Part shown: one piece after another, positions 1-9,834 of the stretch
Numbering within the stretch: the first letter of the stretch is position 1
Layout: each line of letters starts with the position of its first letter
NCBI GenBank assembly: GCA_030068075.1
Contig: CM057825.1
Coordinates: 119,426,322 to 119,490,321 of the forward strand
Direction: 5' to 3'
DNA: 64,000 nucleotides
DNA from: Paguma larvata
Taxonomy: Eukaryota; Chordata; Mammalia; Carnivora; Viverridae
Translations under genes and position numbers: made by a program
Notes under the pieces: generated by a model
What the model saw: only the letters and a program-made list of their open reading frames with translations
Databases searched by the model: none
Told to the model about the DNA's origin: nothing

Positions 1-155
1 AGTGGGTCTTCCCGCTCTCCGTCAGGGTGCTTCAGCGTTGTGGGGGTCCCTGCGCACAGGGGGACACTGGCCTCCACGCCCCCGTGCAGCCTCGCCCGTA
101 GATTTGGGCACAGGCGGTGGAGATCTCGATTTTGGGAGAGCTGTTCTAGTTGTTG

Positions 156-422
156 TTACAAGTTGCATGCAGTCTTTAAATGATTAAATGCTTCTACTGC
201 CTTTAAAATAGAACGAACAGCACCAATATAAGACCCAGTTCCGTGAAGCAGATTGATCCTTACTGTTCCGTCTGCAAGGTTCGACTTTTTTCTACCCTGC
301 CCGTTTTGAGAGATTTTCAATGGCAGGATCCTGTCCATTCTTTTCCCTGCCTTGCTCTCACCAGCCCCACCTCCAAACGGAGGGTAGTCATGAAAGTCAG
401 GAGGTGACTCTTCTGAAGTCAT
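156..422 (-). other. Unrecognised 88-codon open frame, possible retrocopy remnant
   Basis: The minus strand has an ATG-initiated open frame ending at the stop by about position 156. Its composition is more protein-like and less GC-rich than the chance frames around it: an acidic/proline start, a basic middle (KAGKRMDRILPLK) and a hydrophobic C-terminal half. I do not recognise the protein. It could be part of a processed pseudogene, a 3' UTR fragment or chance. No repeat family is obvious. Its natural continuation lies to the left, near the window edge. Confidence 0.25.
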
Positions 423-502
423 TTCCTCGTGGTGTTCCCTTTTCCTTCCCCAACCGTGACAGCTGAAGTTAGCTTGTGGGCCCTGGAGAAGCCACCCCCC
501 CC

Positions 503-698
503 TTTTTTTTTTTTTAACATTTTTGAGAGAGAGAGAGAGAGAGTTCTTGCTCGAGAGTTGGGGGGGGAGCAGAGAGAGAAGGAGACAGAATCTGAGGTGA
601 TTCTCAGCGACGTGGGGCTAAAACTCAGGAACCGCGAGATCATGATCTGAGCCAAAGTCAGATAGATGCTTTTCCGACTAAGCGACTCAGGTACCCCA
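503..698 (-). mobile_element. CAN SINE (tRNA-Lys-derived), antisense
   Basis: On the + strand it starts with a T run and GAGA repeats, then a degraded GGGGGAGCAGAGAGAGAAG. It ends in the reverse complement of the tRNA-like head (AAGCGACTCAGGTACCCC). It abuts the 3' end of the antisense L1 starting near 719. Confidence 0.9.
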
Positions 699-718
699 GC
701 GTCTGAGCTACTCCTCAA

Positions 719-1056
719 GGCTTTATATAAATTCCAGCTGACAGTGTAATACTAGTTCCAGGTGTAGAGTTCAGCGAGTCGGCACTTGCTGACACCTGGC
801 GCTCATCACAGCAGGTGCACGCCCCAGTCCCCATCACCGGCTCGCCCACCCCACCCCCTCTCCTCCGGGAACCGGCAGCTTGTTCTCTACAGTGAAGAGT
901 CTGTTTCTGGGTTTGCCCCTTTTCTGTTAACCCCGCCCCCCATTTGTTTGTTTCTTAAATTCCACACACGAGTGAAATCATACAGCGTTTGTCTTTCTCT
1001 GACTGGCTTATTTCGCTTAGCACAACACTCTCTGGCTCCCTCCCTGTCGGCTAACT
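719..1056 (-). mobile_element. L1 3' end, antisense arm of an inverted insertion
   Basis: Reading the minus strand gives the carnivore-type L1 3' region. On the + strand this appears as GTTCCAGGTGTAGAGTTCAG, GCGCTCATCACAGCAGGTGC and TTCCACACACGAGTGAAATC, followed by TATTTCGCTTAGCACAAC. The similarity stops near 1050. The next L1 segment is found in the opposite orientation immediately to the right. Confidence 0.75.
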
Positions 1057-1074
1057 GGAAGGGGCGGAGGCACG

Positions 1075-1240
1075 CTGGCGTTCACCGCAGCACTACCCAC
1101 AGTGGGCAGATTATGGAAGAGCCCACGTGCCCACTGACTGACGAAGGGCTAACGGAGAGGTGGTGCATACCCCAGGGACTATTGCTCAGCCACAGAAGAG
1201 AAGGAGCGCTCTTGCCGTTGGCGACCCTGCTGTCTCTTAC
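1075..1240 (+). mobile_element. L1 segment, inverted (sense) arm
   Basis: This stretch resembles the L1 sequence just upstream of the preceding arm but in the opposite orientation. It has GCAGCACTACCCACAGTGGG, a degraded form of the 'gtccatcgatggatgaatgg' region, CTATTGCTCAGCCACAGAAG and CTCTTGCCGTTGGCGACC. The two arms meet at about the same point of the element (the 'catggatgg' region), as expected of twin priming during L1 integration. Confidence 0.6.
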
Positions 1241-1807
1241 GAGCTGTGTCAGGCGGCACTCCCAGCGCACTCGGCCGGAAGCTAGTCCCCCTACTGCCCA
1301 GGACCTGCCTCCGGAGATTCTTTCGGTTGTTGTCCTGATCACCCCTAGAGGCCTGAGGCCGGGATCAGGCTGCACGCCTCTCTCCCCTGCCGGCGGGCAC
1401 AGGTCTGGCATAGGCCTTCCGGGGACATTGGGGCGGGGGGAGCACCGTGCCGAAGCCTCCCTCCCAGACCTATTGAACTTGAATCTGTGCTCAGCAAATG
1501 AGGTCCGTGCCTCGAACTGCAAGCCGCCGGGTCGAGTCGAGCTGTCAGTTCTGATGGGCCTGTGATTGTCTTGACTGCACGTGATTCTTGCCCCAGGGAC
1601 TGGTTTGGGGACCTACCTTCCCCAACCCGTGACTTAGCCTTTCTCAGTCCCTGCGTCAGCCTGCCGGCGCGTGTTAGGCTCGACGCTTGGCCTGGGCCAC
1701 GTGACTTCACTTGCCCCACCAGCATGGCGATCACCCAGGGGGAGTGAACGGGCCCGTGAGTCTCGCTGGTTCTGAGTCTCCAGGGGGCTCCTGTAGCCCC
1801 CCCCCCC

Positions 1808-1860
1808 TTTATCCAGCCCTCCAGGTGATTCTCATGCACGCCGGGGTTTGACGGTGGCCG
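1808..1860 (+). mobile_element. MER5A-like hAT fragment
   Basis: CAGCCCTCCAGGTGATTCTC, ATGCACGCC and GGGTTTGA match the terminal part of MER5A as I recall it. A short possible internal match (CCAGACCTATTGAACTTGAA) lies near 1468, much further away than in an intact copy, so the element is broken or these are separate pieces. Confidence 0.4.
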
Positions 1861-2071
1861 TCCTCGAGGGCTTGGCGATCCTCTTCCGTCAGCTGGGGTT
1901 GGCGTGTGTCGGCCCTTTTTCCTGGGTGGTGAGCAGCGTCTCCTCTGGCGGGGGCTGTGCTAACCACATCCGAAAAGGCACCGCCCAGTTGTCCTCAAAA
2001 TGTCGCCGGCGGTCCTCGAGCCTGGTTGCCGTTTCTCTTGGTAATCCTCCATTTTCTTTCCTTCCTCTCAG

Positions 2072-2200
2072 GTACCTGTACCACGTTTTGACCAAAAACA
2101 CCACAGTCACAGAACAGAACCGGAACCTGCTGGTGGAGACCATCCGTTCCATCACTGAGATCCTGATTTGGGGAGATCAGAATGACAGCTCTGTATTCGA
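2072..2200 (+). CDS. CLEC16A: CLEC16A exon 2
   Basis: This 129-nt exon starts after TTCCTCTCAG and is followed by donor gtaagg. Its first base finishes the last codon of exon 1 (the expected Lys) and its last two bases, GA, begin Asp. The translation YLYHVLTKNTTVTEQNRNLL continues to ILIWGDQNDSSVF, which is the extreme N-terminal region of CLEC16A just ahead of the FPL domain (about residues 28-69, assuming a 27-codon first exon). It appears fully intact. A downstream in-frame stop just past the donor confirms where coding ends. Confidence 0.96.
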
Positions 2201-3369
2201 GTAAGGCTTTCTGGCGGGTTTCTGTTTTGCTTCGGTTTTCTACCCGCCTTCCTTGGAATGTTTTTCCAAATGTATCCCGTGAGTCATTCCTGCTGACGTC
2301 AGGCTTCGGCAGCAGTCTGTCTGTATCTCCCTCCACGCAAGGTGTCCTTGAGATACTGGAGAAGTGGAAGCTGAAAACGGGAAAGGGAAATGAGTGTCTC
2401 CCGAACGATCTGAAAATGTCATGGGTAATTTCCCAAGTCTCGTCCGACAGCCTCCCCAGAGGGGAGACCACGTCCCGGGAAGGTAGCTTCGGAGCGCACT
2501 GAGAGGCCCCTGCCTTTGGGGAGACGCGAAGGGCTCGTGTGTCTTGTGTTCACTGTCGGGCAGGCACAGTGCTGAGCTCGTGATGAGACACTCTAAGTCT
2601 CCCAGCTGCCGGGGTGGAGGCCTTGTTGTCCTCAGCGTCCCCTTTAATCTCAAGTCACACAGCTGGTCGGCAGGCCGGTGGCAGCTCGCATTCCGAGCCC
2701 ACGAAGGGGTGTCTCCTCATTTGCGCACTTCCTGGCCGAGCAGTGGTGGCCGGCCTCAGGGTCCTCATCTTCAAAGGAGAGAAGGTCCTGCCTGTGGCCA
2801 GAATGGTGAGCACGTGGCCATTCATAAAGGCGTCCCTCTCGGACAGTTGAAAAGCAAAGGCTGGGAGCCCCAGACGGCTTCCCCGGGAGACCCATCTCAG
2901 TGTCTGAGTGCAGAGGGATTCGGGTTGTGACAACCACCAAACACAGATTTTATTTTTATATAAAATAATCTCAACCGTAAGAATCGAGGCCCCCAAACAA
3001 GCCCCTTTAAAGCAAGTAAGGGTGTTCCATTTCCGGCCTGGCCTTTTAGGCGATCCGATTTCCCAGGCAGCTCTCTGTTCGGCACTTGTGGAAGAAGCAC
3101 CCCGGCGGCGCTGGCCTTGTCCCCGGAGGAGAACAGGAGGCAAGAGGGAGGTGGTGCCTGCCGCGGGGGCTGGCTTCATCTCGGGGTGCACGGGGAACGC
3201 TCGGTCGGTTGGTGTCTGTTTTGGGGTGAGACCCTCGGGTTAAAGGTTAGAGACCGTGTCCCGCTTTACCGGAGTGCGCTTTCCGAGCCCATCTGCTGTC
3301 CCAGAACAGCTGCCCCGTGATTCCTAAATGACCCTCCAGTAGAGTGCCCGGAGAATTTGTCTTCGCTTC

Positions 3370-3560
3370 TTTTAGAATAATGTTGGATTTATGGAAAAGT
3401 CGCAAAGATCGTCCAGGAAGTTCCCACACACCCCTCACCCCATTTCCCCCGCTGTTCTGTCTTACATGACTGGGGTGCACTTGCCAAAACTGGGAAGCCC
3501 ACCTTGGTTCGTTACTGTTAAGGAGACCCCAGACTCGACTGGGATTTCGAGAGTTCTTCC
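3370..3560 (-). mobile_element. Old LINE (L1M-type) 3' fragment, antisense
   Basis: The + strand reads like the antisense of an ancient L1 3' end: GGATTTATGGAAAAGTCGCA, AAGTTCCCACACACCCCTCA, then CTTACATGACTGGGGTGCAC. Divergence is high, so the subfamily is not assignable by eye. Confidence 0.5.
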
Positions 3561-4062
3561 ATTAAGACCCTCCTCCTGCTCTGGGAACCCAGTCCCGGCC
3601 CTCAGGCTCTCAGGAGCAGGGACGTGTCGCCTCGCCCCAGCCTCCTCTGGTGGGTGACTGCTTTTCTCTTGTTCTCAGGAGAAAACCTTGATGTTTTCGA
3701 GAGGTACTGGCCATTCGTGTTGAATGCCCCTCCCCGCATCTGGGTTTCTGTGAATGTTTTTTTTTCTCACAAGTAGCCCGGGGGGTCATGGGGAAGAAAT
3801 GGCTGTAACAAAACGCCCTTCCCAGCCCCCCATCTCAGCAGCCACCGTCCAGCTGTGCTCTAGGGAAGTTACTCTGATTGCTTAGGTGGTGTCTGCCAGG
3901 TTTTTCTACTATACAGTTACTCTTTTCGCGTTCCCTACCCCGTTCCCTACCCCATCTTTGAAAGAGTCACTCAGTGTAGCCCACCTGGGGTTTGGAGTTA
4001 AGCTCCACCTTCTGGAAAGGGAGGAGTATTATTTGAAATTCTGCATGGAAGATTTGTCTCTT

Positions 4063-4100
4063 CCCCCCGTTTATTCAGTGACCCCCCGTTTATTCAGTGA
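4063..4100. repeat. 19-bp perfect tandem duplication
   Basis: CCCCCCGTTTATTCAGTGA occurs twice, at 4063-4081 and 4082-4100, with no mismatch. It lies inside the old L1 block, which is otherwise heavily diverged, so the duplication is much younger than its host sequence. Confidence 0.9.
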
Positions 4101-4129
4101 GTTATTGTATTTATTTTTAAAAAACAGAC

Positions 4130-4333
4130 TTTTTAAAAAATATTTTGAGAGCGGGAGAGCGGGATAGAGGGAATGTGAGCAGGGGAGGGGCAGATAGAGA
4201 GAGCGGGAGAAAGAATCCCAAGCAGGCTCTGTACCGTCAGCACAGAGCTCAACGCGGGGCTCCATCTCACAGTGAGATTGTGACCTGAGCCAAAAATCCA
4301 GAGTTGCACTGACCGAGCCACCCGGGGGGCCCC
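4130..4333 (-). mobile_element. CAN SINE, antisense
   Basis: A TTTTAAAAAATATTTTGAGA tail is followed by GGGGAGGGGCAGATAGAGAG, CAAGCAGGCTCTGTACCGTC and the reversed tRNA-like head (TGACCGAGCCACC). It is moderately diverged and inserted in an antisense L1 3' UTR. Confidence 0.9.
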
Positions 4334-5492
4334 ACTCTTTATTTATATCAGTATGGGCCCATGCTGTTTATTTTATACTTTGATTATGAACAAGCTCCCG
4401 ACTTGGTCATCGTGCTGCAGTGAGCTTGTGGGTAACACCTGGGAGTCACCGGTTTATTCCGCCTGGAGCAAAGGAAGACAAGAGGGGTCAAATGATGGAA
4501 ATATTCTTGGGTCAACGTGATTGGCGTTTGTAGGCAGACTGGCTCCCAGAAGCACAGTTGGCTAAGGTTTGCGGTCATGTTCTCTCTGGTGATGCTAACT
4601 CATGCATTTACCCTTTCGAGAACTCAGGCAGAGTCCGTGCAGCACCCAGCAGGTGCCAGGCCCATGATCCTGCCACTGTAGAGCCGAGGGGAGAGGGACC
4701 CTCAGAACCGAGTGACAGGTATATGCAACTGCAGGGACCTGTTCTGAGTGTCCCAGATGAGAGGTTACCTGGTCCCGGCTCGCATGCAGAGAACCACATA
4801 GCTAGAAAACCCCATTTTCTTCTTTTAGAGAAAGACATTAGGGGGTTCTGTCTCCGTTTCAAGACTGAAAGAGCCAACATGTACCCCAGAAGTCAGTGTT
4901 CCCCGGCTGCAGGCGGACAGCTGTCCTGTCCAGAATAGGAAAGGCAGAAGCTGACTTAGGGGCCGGCTGGGGCCTCCCTGCCACCTCAGCCCCTTCACTT
5001 CCCTCCAGGTCTTTTTCCGTGGATTTGGAAACACACATTCTTTTAATAGTTAGATATGTTTTGCCACGTTGGGGGGCAAATTCTGGCTGTTACTAACACT
5101 CAAAGATCCGGACGCAAAGGAGAGAGAGGCCCAGCGTGGAAAAGCCAGGCCGTCAAGTCCTGGACGGAGAGTGCTGCCCGCCGGGGCTCCCCGCGTAGGT
5201 GGCTTACTGGGGGATCACTTGGTCAGTCAGGCTCTTCCCCCTTCTGTAGGAATCGGGGCCACGGCTCCCCGGCATCAGCACCGCGCCCCGATTCTGGGGG
5301 GGAGAGCGTGAGCGGCTGCATTTTGCAGTGGTGGAGGGTGGCGCTGTGGGAGCGGCGGGGGCGAGGAGCCGGGGCCACGCAGGCCTTCGGGGCCGGGCGG
5401 TCCACACACGCGCGCCGTGCACGCAGCCGGAGGGCGGCTTGCGTTTCTGCGTGTAGGAGCAAGCCTCTGATGCCTTCCCCTTCTCTCCCCAG

Positions 5493-5626
5493 CTTCTTCC
5501 TGGAGAAGAACATGTTTGTCTTCTTCTTGAACATCCTGCGGCAGAAGTCCGGCCGCTACGTGTGCGTGCAGCTGCTGCAGACTTTGAACATCCTCTTTGA
5601 GAACATCAGCCACGAGACCTCGCTCT
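5493..5626 (+). CDS. CLEC16A: CLEC16A exon 3 (start of FPL domain)
   Basis: This 134-nt exon lies between CTTCTCTCCCCAG and donor gtaagg. Its first base completes GAC (Asp) from exon 2 and its last base, T, begins Tyr. The translation FFLEKNMFVFFLNILRQKSG continues to VQLLQTLNILFENISHETSL. This is the beginning of the FPL domain that defines the CLEC16A/TT9/gop-1 family (about residues 71-114), a helical, leucine-rich fold of unknown biochemical action. I see no damaging change. Confidence 0.97.
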
Positions 5627-5717
5627 GTAAGGACGGTCCCGCCCCCACGCCCTCACCGCTGAGCTCCAGCTGCGTGGAGTTCGGGTGGTTTCTCCTGGGT
5701 GCTTTTTGAACGTCTGG

Positions 5718-5913
5718 GCTTACTATGTCTCAGGGTGCGCGGGCCGCTGTCACAGAGTGCCCCGGGCCGGGTGGCTTAGACCACGGACGTGTATTTTCTC
5801 CTAGTTCCGACGTTACAAGTCCGAGATCAGGGTGCCATCAGGGTTCGTTTCTGGTGAGGCCTTTCTTCCTGGTTTGCACATGACTGTCTTCTTGGTGTGT
5901 CCTCGCATGGCCC

Positions 5914-5951
<38 letters not shown>

Positions 5952-6130
5952 AGTGAATTCTGGTATCTTCTCCGCCTCTTTTAAGGACACCAGCCTTTGA
6001 TCAGGGCCCTGCCATCAGACCTTGTTTCACCTTAATCACCTCCTTAAAGCGTCTGTCTCTGAATATAGTCACACTGGGGGCCAGGGCTTCGCTGTGTTAG
6101 TTTTGGGGGCATGCAGTTCAGTCCGTAACA
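5718..6130 (+). repeat. Ancient interspersed repeat with embedded microsatellite
   Basis: The + strand matches a common old mammalian repeat containing CCGGGTGGCTTAGACCACGG, TTTCTGGTGAGGCCTTTCTT, GGACACCAGCCTTTGATCAG and a terminal CAGTTCAGTCCGTAACA. I recall the repeat but not its family name with certainty. A (TG)n tract has expanded in its middle. Confidence 0.65.
5917..5950. repeat. (TG)17 microsatellite
   Basis: Seventeen perfect TG units. Likely length-polymorphic. Confidence 0.97.
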
Positions 6131-6308
6131 CCATGTTCATCCCTGCGCGGTGGGGTGCCGGGAAGGGCGGCGGGGGCTCCCCTCTGCTGAGTGGTTCTGG
6201 GCCGTTCACATTTTTCCTTTACAACTTGTTGGGGTCACTGAATAACCAGCCCGCAGGGACGGGCTTCCCTGACTCGCTAGGTCCCGCGTGTCTGATGATG
6301 TACGTTTG

Positions 6309-7585
6309 ATGGCACCGCGGCCAGGTGGGCACGAGTTACTGCCACGTGTCGTCAGCAACCTTTGGCTGCAGCATCATGGGAGGACATGAAGAAGGGGTCC
6401 TTTGAGGGAGAAGGCCAAAACCTGCCAAAGAGGAGGCAGCTTGCAGCCAGGAGGCTCTCTGTTAAAAATGATGTGCCCCAGGCGGAACACAAAAAGAACA
6501 AAAAGAAAAGGGAGGACTTGAATGCAGACGTACATGGATTCCCGGTGGACCTAAGACAAAACTCAGATAGTTCATAATGGGGAGATGACAGCAGCATTCG
6601 GGAGGGAAGGGAAGAACTTGCACTTGCTTTCAAAGAAGGAAGAAAACGGAAAAGACCAGCAGCGAAGACAAGTGCCGTGCAGTGTGGCCCTTGTAGGAAC
6701 CTGGCCGTGGGGTCGCAGGCGGCCCAGCCCCCCTCGAGAATCAAGCTGTGGACGCTGGGATACGTTACCGGTGCGGGTCCACGGGCGCGAAATCGCCTGT
6801 TGCATAGCCAGAGCAGACCCGGCTCTCCGTGAATTTCCTTTCGCAGGATGTTTTGCTGGTGGAGAAAGGGGGCATCTGCCCAGACCTCGTGCTTAGAACC
6901 CCAGAGGACCCCACGCCGGTGGTGGTGGCTGTAGACTTGGTTGCTCCCTGGCGCGTTTTGAGAGAGATTGCTCCGAGACGCAGAGGTCAGATCGGCTGGT
7001 CACAGTCGGCCGCCGGGCGAAGGGAACGCGTGTGGGCTTGAAGACATTCGGGATGGGCCTCAGCCACAGAAACCCACAATGGAGGCATCTGAGCTTGTTA
7101 ATTTTTGAGAACGAAGTACTATCATTCGTTACCGCCTCGTCGTTAACCATTCGGAACTGGGGCCTACTTCGCACATTGGAGCCGGGCCCCCTCGGACCCA
7201 TGTTGTGGATACCACTAGGATCCGGGAATCGCCCAGGAGCTTCCTGAGTGTGTCCATGAAAGAGTGATTCTGTCCCTGGGGAGATCGCTGAAGAAAAGTA
7301 GGCGATGTTTGAATTGGATTCTCTGAAAGAACATTTTTAACAGACAGAACCGAAGTATGAGCACGTGGTTGCTTATTGGATGGGAACAGTCATCTTTCTC
7401 TGGAAAACCGCGCATTCCCGCGAACCTCCCCTCTACAAAGTATAACTGATTTGCATTTGGAAATGAAGTTTCGGTAACACTGTTTTCTTGGTTCCAAATA
7501 TCAATTACTGTATTAGGAGTTTATAAAAGTTGCCACAGAATCTACCATGTTTTTAAAATATTTAATAAAAACTCATTTGCTATTA
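6309..7585 (+). pseudogene. ZCCHC9: ZCCHC9 processed pseudogene
   Basis: ZCCHC9 is a nucleolar CCHC zinc-knuckle protein. Its coding sequence is traceable here without introns. Blocks are SWEDMKKGSFEGEGQNLPKR then KKNKKKRED (6380-6510), a frame change near 6565-6575 into a QIVHNGEM-like segment, ADPALREFPFAGCF then RGHLPRP (6810-6890), and a C-terminal block ending IRDGPQPQKPTMEASELVNF with TGA at 7106-7108. An AT-rich 3' UTR follows, with AATAAA at about 7563 and an A-run near 7585. The lack of introns and the A-tail show retrotransposition. Several cysteines and histidines of the CCHC knuckles are lost, the middle (about 6670-6800) is scrambled in frame, and the initiator region is altered. 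No clear target duplication was found. It cannot encode a working protein and is inserted in sense to CLEC16A. Confidence 0.9.
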
Positions 7586-7844
7586 AAAAAATATATAATG
7601 AGCCAACCGAAGAGGCCCTGGAGGCAGCAGGGTGAGGAAGAACAGCCCAGGAGCAAGCGAGGGTGACACGCGAGCTGCTTCTCTGGCCTCACTGAGCCCA
7701 GGCTCTTCCTCTGACACAGACGCCGCGGGAGACAGGTGCTGTGGGCGCCCTCAGTTCCCGTCCGGACAGCTCGAGTCAGGAGCCCGAATCCGGAGGGGTT
7801 TTGGTCCAGCTGCGCCAGCTCGGTGTCGGGGGTGATTCTGCTCC

Positions 7845-7985
7845 GGGAGAACATTTGTCAGTGTCTGCAGACATCGTGGCTGCGACGGGGCGGGGGCTGG
7901 GGGTGCTGTTAGCATCTGGTGGGTGGAGCCCCGGGATGCCGCTAAATATCTCCGCGCAGGACAGCACCCCGCGGTGAAGGGCTAT
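7845..7985 (+). mobile_element. MER20-like hAT fragment
   Basis: AACATTTGTCAGTGTCTGCA, GTTAGCATCTGGTGGGTGGA, GGATGCCGCTAAATATC and CGCGCAGGACAGCACCCC follow the MER20 consensus in order, as I recall it. Confidence 0.65.
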
Positions 7986-8459
7986 GTAGCCCCAAGTGTC
8001 AGCAGAGCCCAGGATGAGAAACTGTGGTTTAGCTCCTCCTAAACCTGACTGCTAGCTCTGTTACTCCAAGAGGACTGCGGCAAGCCCCAGGCCCTGCCCG
8101 CCGGAAGTAGGGAAGAGAAGACAAGTGACCGGATGTCTATGTCAGAAGCAGGCTCTAGGCCCTCAAGAAGGGTTTGGGACAAGTTTCTGGTGGGGGGAAG
8201 GAGGCAAAGACCGTGGCATTCCTCCTCAGGAGGAAGCCAGGAGAGGCGGACCGGGCTGCTGAGTGGTGGCTCTCGAAGCGGCCACTAGGTGGTGCTGCCG
8301 TCCCGGGAGCCTCCACTCACGCTTCCGATGAATGAATGGGAGTCGACAGACGTGAGTTGACTCACTGTCCCTAAGTGGTTTCCCATGCTAACAGCTTTTG
8401 TTACCTGGATATGAATTGTGTGTGGTTTCTGAAAACTCCGAGGCGGGAAGACCCAGCTC

Positions 8460-8640
8460 AGTGGTGCGGGCCCCGGACTCCGACCCACTGGGTCCCGGGC
8501 CGGCTCTGCGGGATTCGCCCTGCATGTGCTCCCGGGGAACTCGCCTCTCCGGGCTGCAGTTTCTGCTTCCGTGAGGTGGAGAGGACGCTCGTACCTGGGC
8601 AGTGGGGCGGTCTGAGGACTCAGTGTGATAGCGGGCGTGC
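8460..8640 (+). repeat. MIR-like SINE fragment
   Basis: A 'gactccgacc...gggt' segment is followed by CTCTCCGGGCTGCAGTTTC and 'ctgcttccgtgaggtggag'. This resembles MIR's 'cctcagtttcctcatctgtaaaatggg'. It is very diverged. Confidence 0.45.
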
Positions 8641-8964
8641 GGAACCGAATGTGGCGTCCAGCAGATGGAGGTGTCCAGTCCGGCGGGTTTTATCACTCTC
8701 CAGCGTTCCCCCAAACGTCTGTCCTCTGGTAACCCTTCCTCAGCCCGGCTGGCCCCGGGGCTACTGGATCGAAGGTGGCGGTTGGGGCAATAGGACATGC
8801 TGGCGTTTCCGGATCACACGCTTTCCCGAATTAGGACTAAGAAGGGCACCGTGTGTGAGAAACGCAGGCCAGTGCCACCGTCTTCACAGGGAATTCCCCC
8901 GAGTACTTTTATAAGCCATGCAGAAGCGGCCGACATCACCACCTTTGACAGAACTTTGACTTGT

Positions 8965-9340
8965 GGGGGTTTGGAGGACATGTGACTTTTGCTTTTATTT
9001 TTATTTTCCAATTACAGAAAGAAAATACCCACAATATAAAACAGTAACGGCAAGGATCAAACACTGTCAGAATATAGAAAGCAAAAGTTCTGCAGAGCCT
9101 CACCCTACGAGCTCGGTGGACACTCAGCGTCCCGCCCTCCGCTCTACGTTTTCCCCACTTGGTGATGGAGCTCCGATGTTCACGTAGTCCGTTCACGTGT
9201 CCCCACCCAGTTTGGTTGACGAGCGGCATCTGGCCGAGCCCCAAGCGATTGAACTTGACCGTGGGCATTTAGGTGGTTTCCGGATTTTCACTATGACCAG
9301 CAGCCATTTCACAAGTGCACCTGTTGCCCGTCGCGTTTGG
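8965..9340 (-). mobile_element. Old LINE 3' fragment, antisense (tentative)
   Basis: GGGCATTTAGGTGGTTTCCG then GATTTTCACTATGACCAGCA resembles the antisense 'gacatttaggttgtttccaa...cactattataa' portion of old L1 3' ends. The AT-rich 8985-9060 part fits the start of the same unit. Confidence 0.45.
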
Positions 9341-9834
9341 GGACCTAAGTCACACAAGGCCTGAGAGACTGAGATTACGTATAGACTCCCGGGTTGATTA
9401 GGAAAGGATACCACAGAAAGTCGGCCACGCAGTGAGGGGGTAGTGGAAAAATCCCAGCCGAATAATAGAGGCGCCGCCGCGGCCCCCATGGTGGCCCCCA
9501 CCACCCACAGAGTCATCGGGTGGAGGCCCTGGAAAAGTCCCTGCTGGGGAATGGTTGGAGCCTGTGGCTTTTCCAGCTCAAGGACGCAGCCGACATGCGC
9601 AGGCTCATGGTTGTACATCTGAAGCTGCCGGCCTAGGCGTCTGTGCCTCCGGTGGCCCGGAGGCCGTCAGCCAGTCACAGTGGGGCTCCACGGGCCATCT
9701 CAGTAGTCCCTCGTCCGGCTAGCTAACGCGTCAACATGGCCAGAATGACAGAGGGAAAAAGAAGGGCTCTAGGCATCAGCATCGCCTGGGCTGCTTGTTA
9801 CAAGTTAAGGTTCTGGGTGGTTAGAGCGTCGATT

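Larger units (their letters stand above)
1..2071 (+). other. CLEC16A: Intron 1 (3' part)
   Basis: This noncoding stretch ends in a pyrimidine tract and CAG at 2069-2071. It holds an AT-rich 88-codon minus-strand open frame (156-422), a minus-strand CAN SINE (503-698), a broken L1 3' end with an inverted arm (719-1240), and a MER5A-like terminal piece near 1808-1860 (CCAGGTGATTCTCATGCA). The 1240-1800 stretch shows nothing else I can name, apart from a weak MER5-like piece around 1460-1480. Confidence 0.8.
3860..4560 (-). mobile_element. L1M-type 3' UTR, antisense, split by a SINE
   Basis: The + strand carries GGTGGTGTCTGCCAGGTTTT, TCTGCATGGAAGATTTGTCTC and, to the right of the SINE at 4130-4333, TTATTTATATCAGTATGGGC. 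These blocks occur in this order in the antisense 3' UTR of old L1M elements, so the SINE inserted into a pre-existing L1. Confidence 0.6.
2201..5492 (+). other. CLEC16A: Intron 2
   Basis: This intron holds an old antisense L1-like 3' fragment (about 3370-3560) and a longer antisense L1M-type 3' UTR block (about 3860-4560) interrupted by a CAN SINE (4130-4333). Inside that block are two short tandem duplications (around 3939-3963 and 4063-4100). I see no recognisable element in 2201-3360 or 4570-5490. The acceptor is a good pyrimidine tract ending at 5492. Confidence 0.75.
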
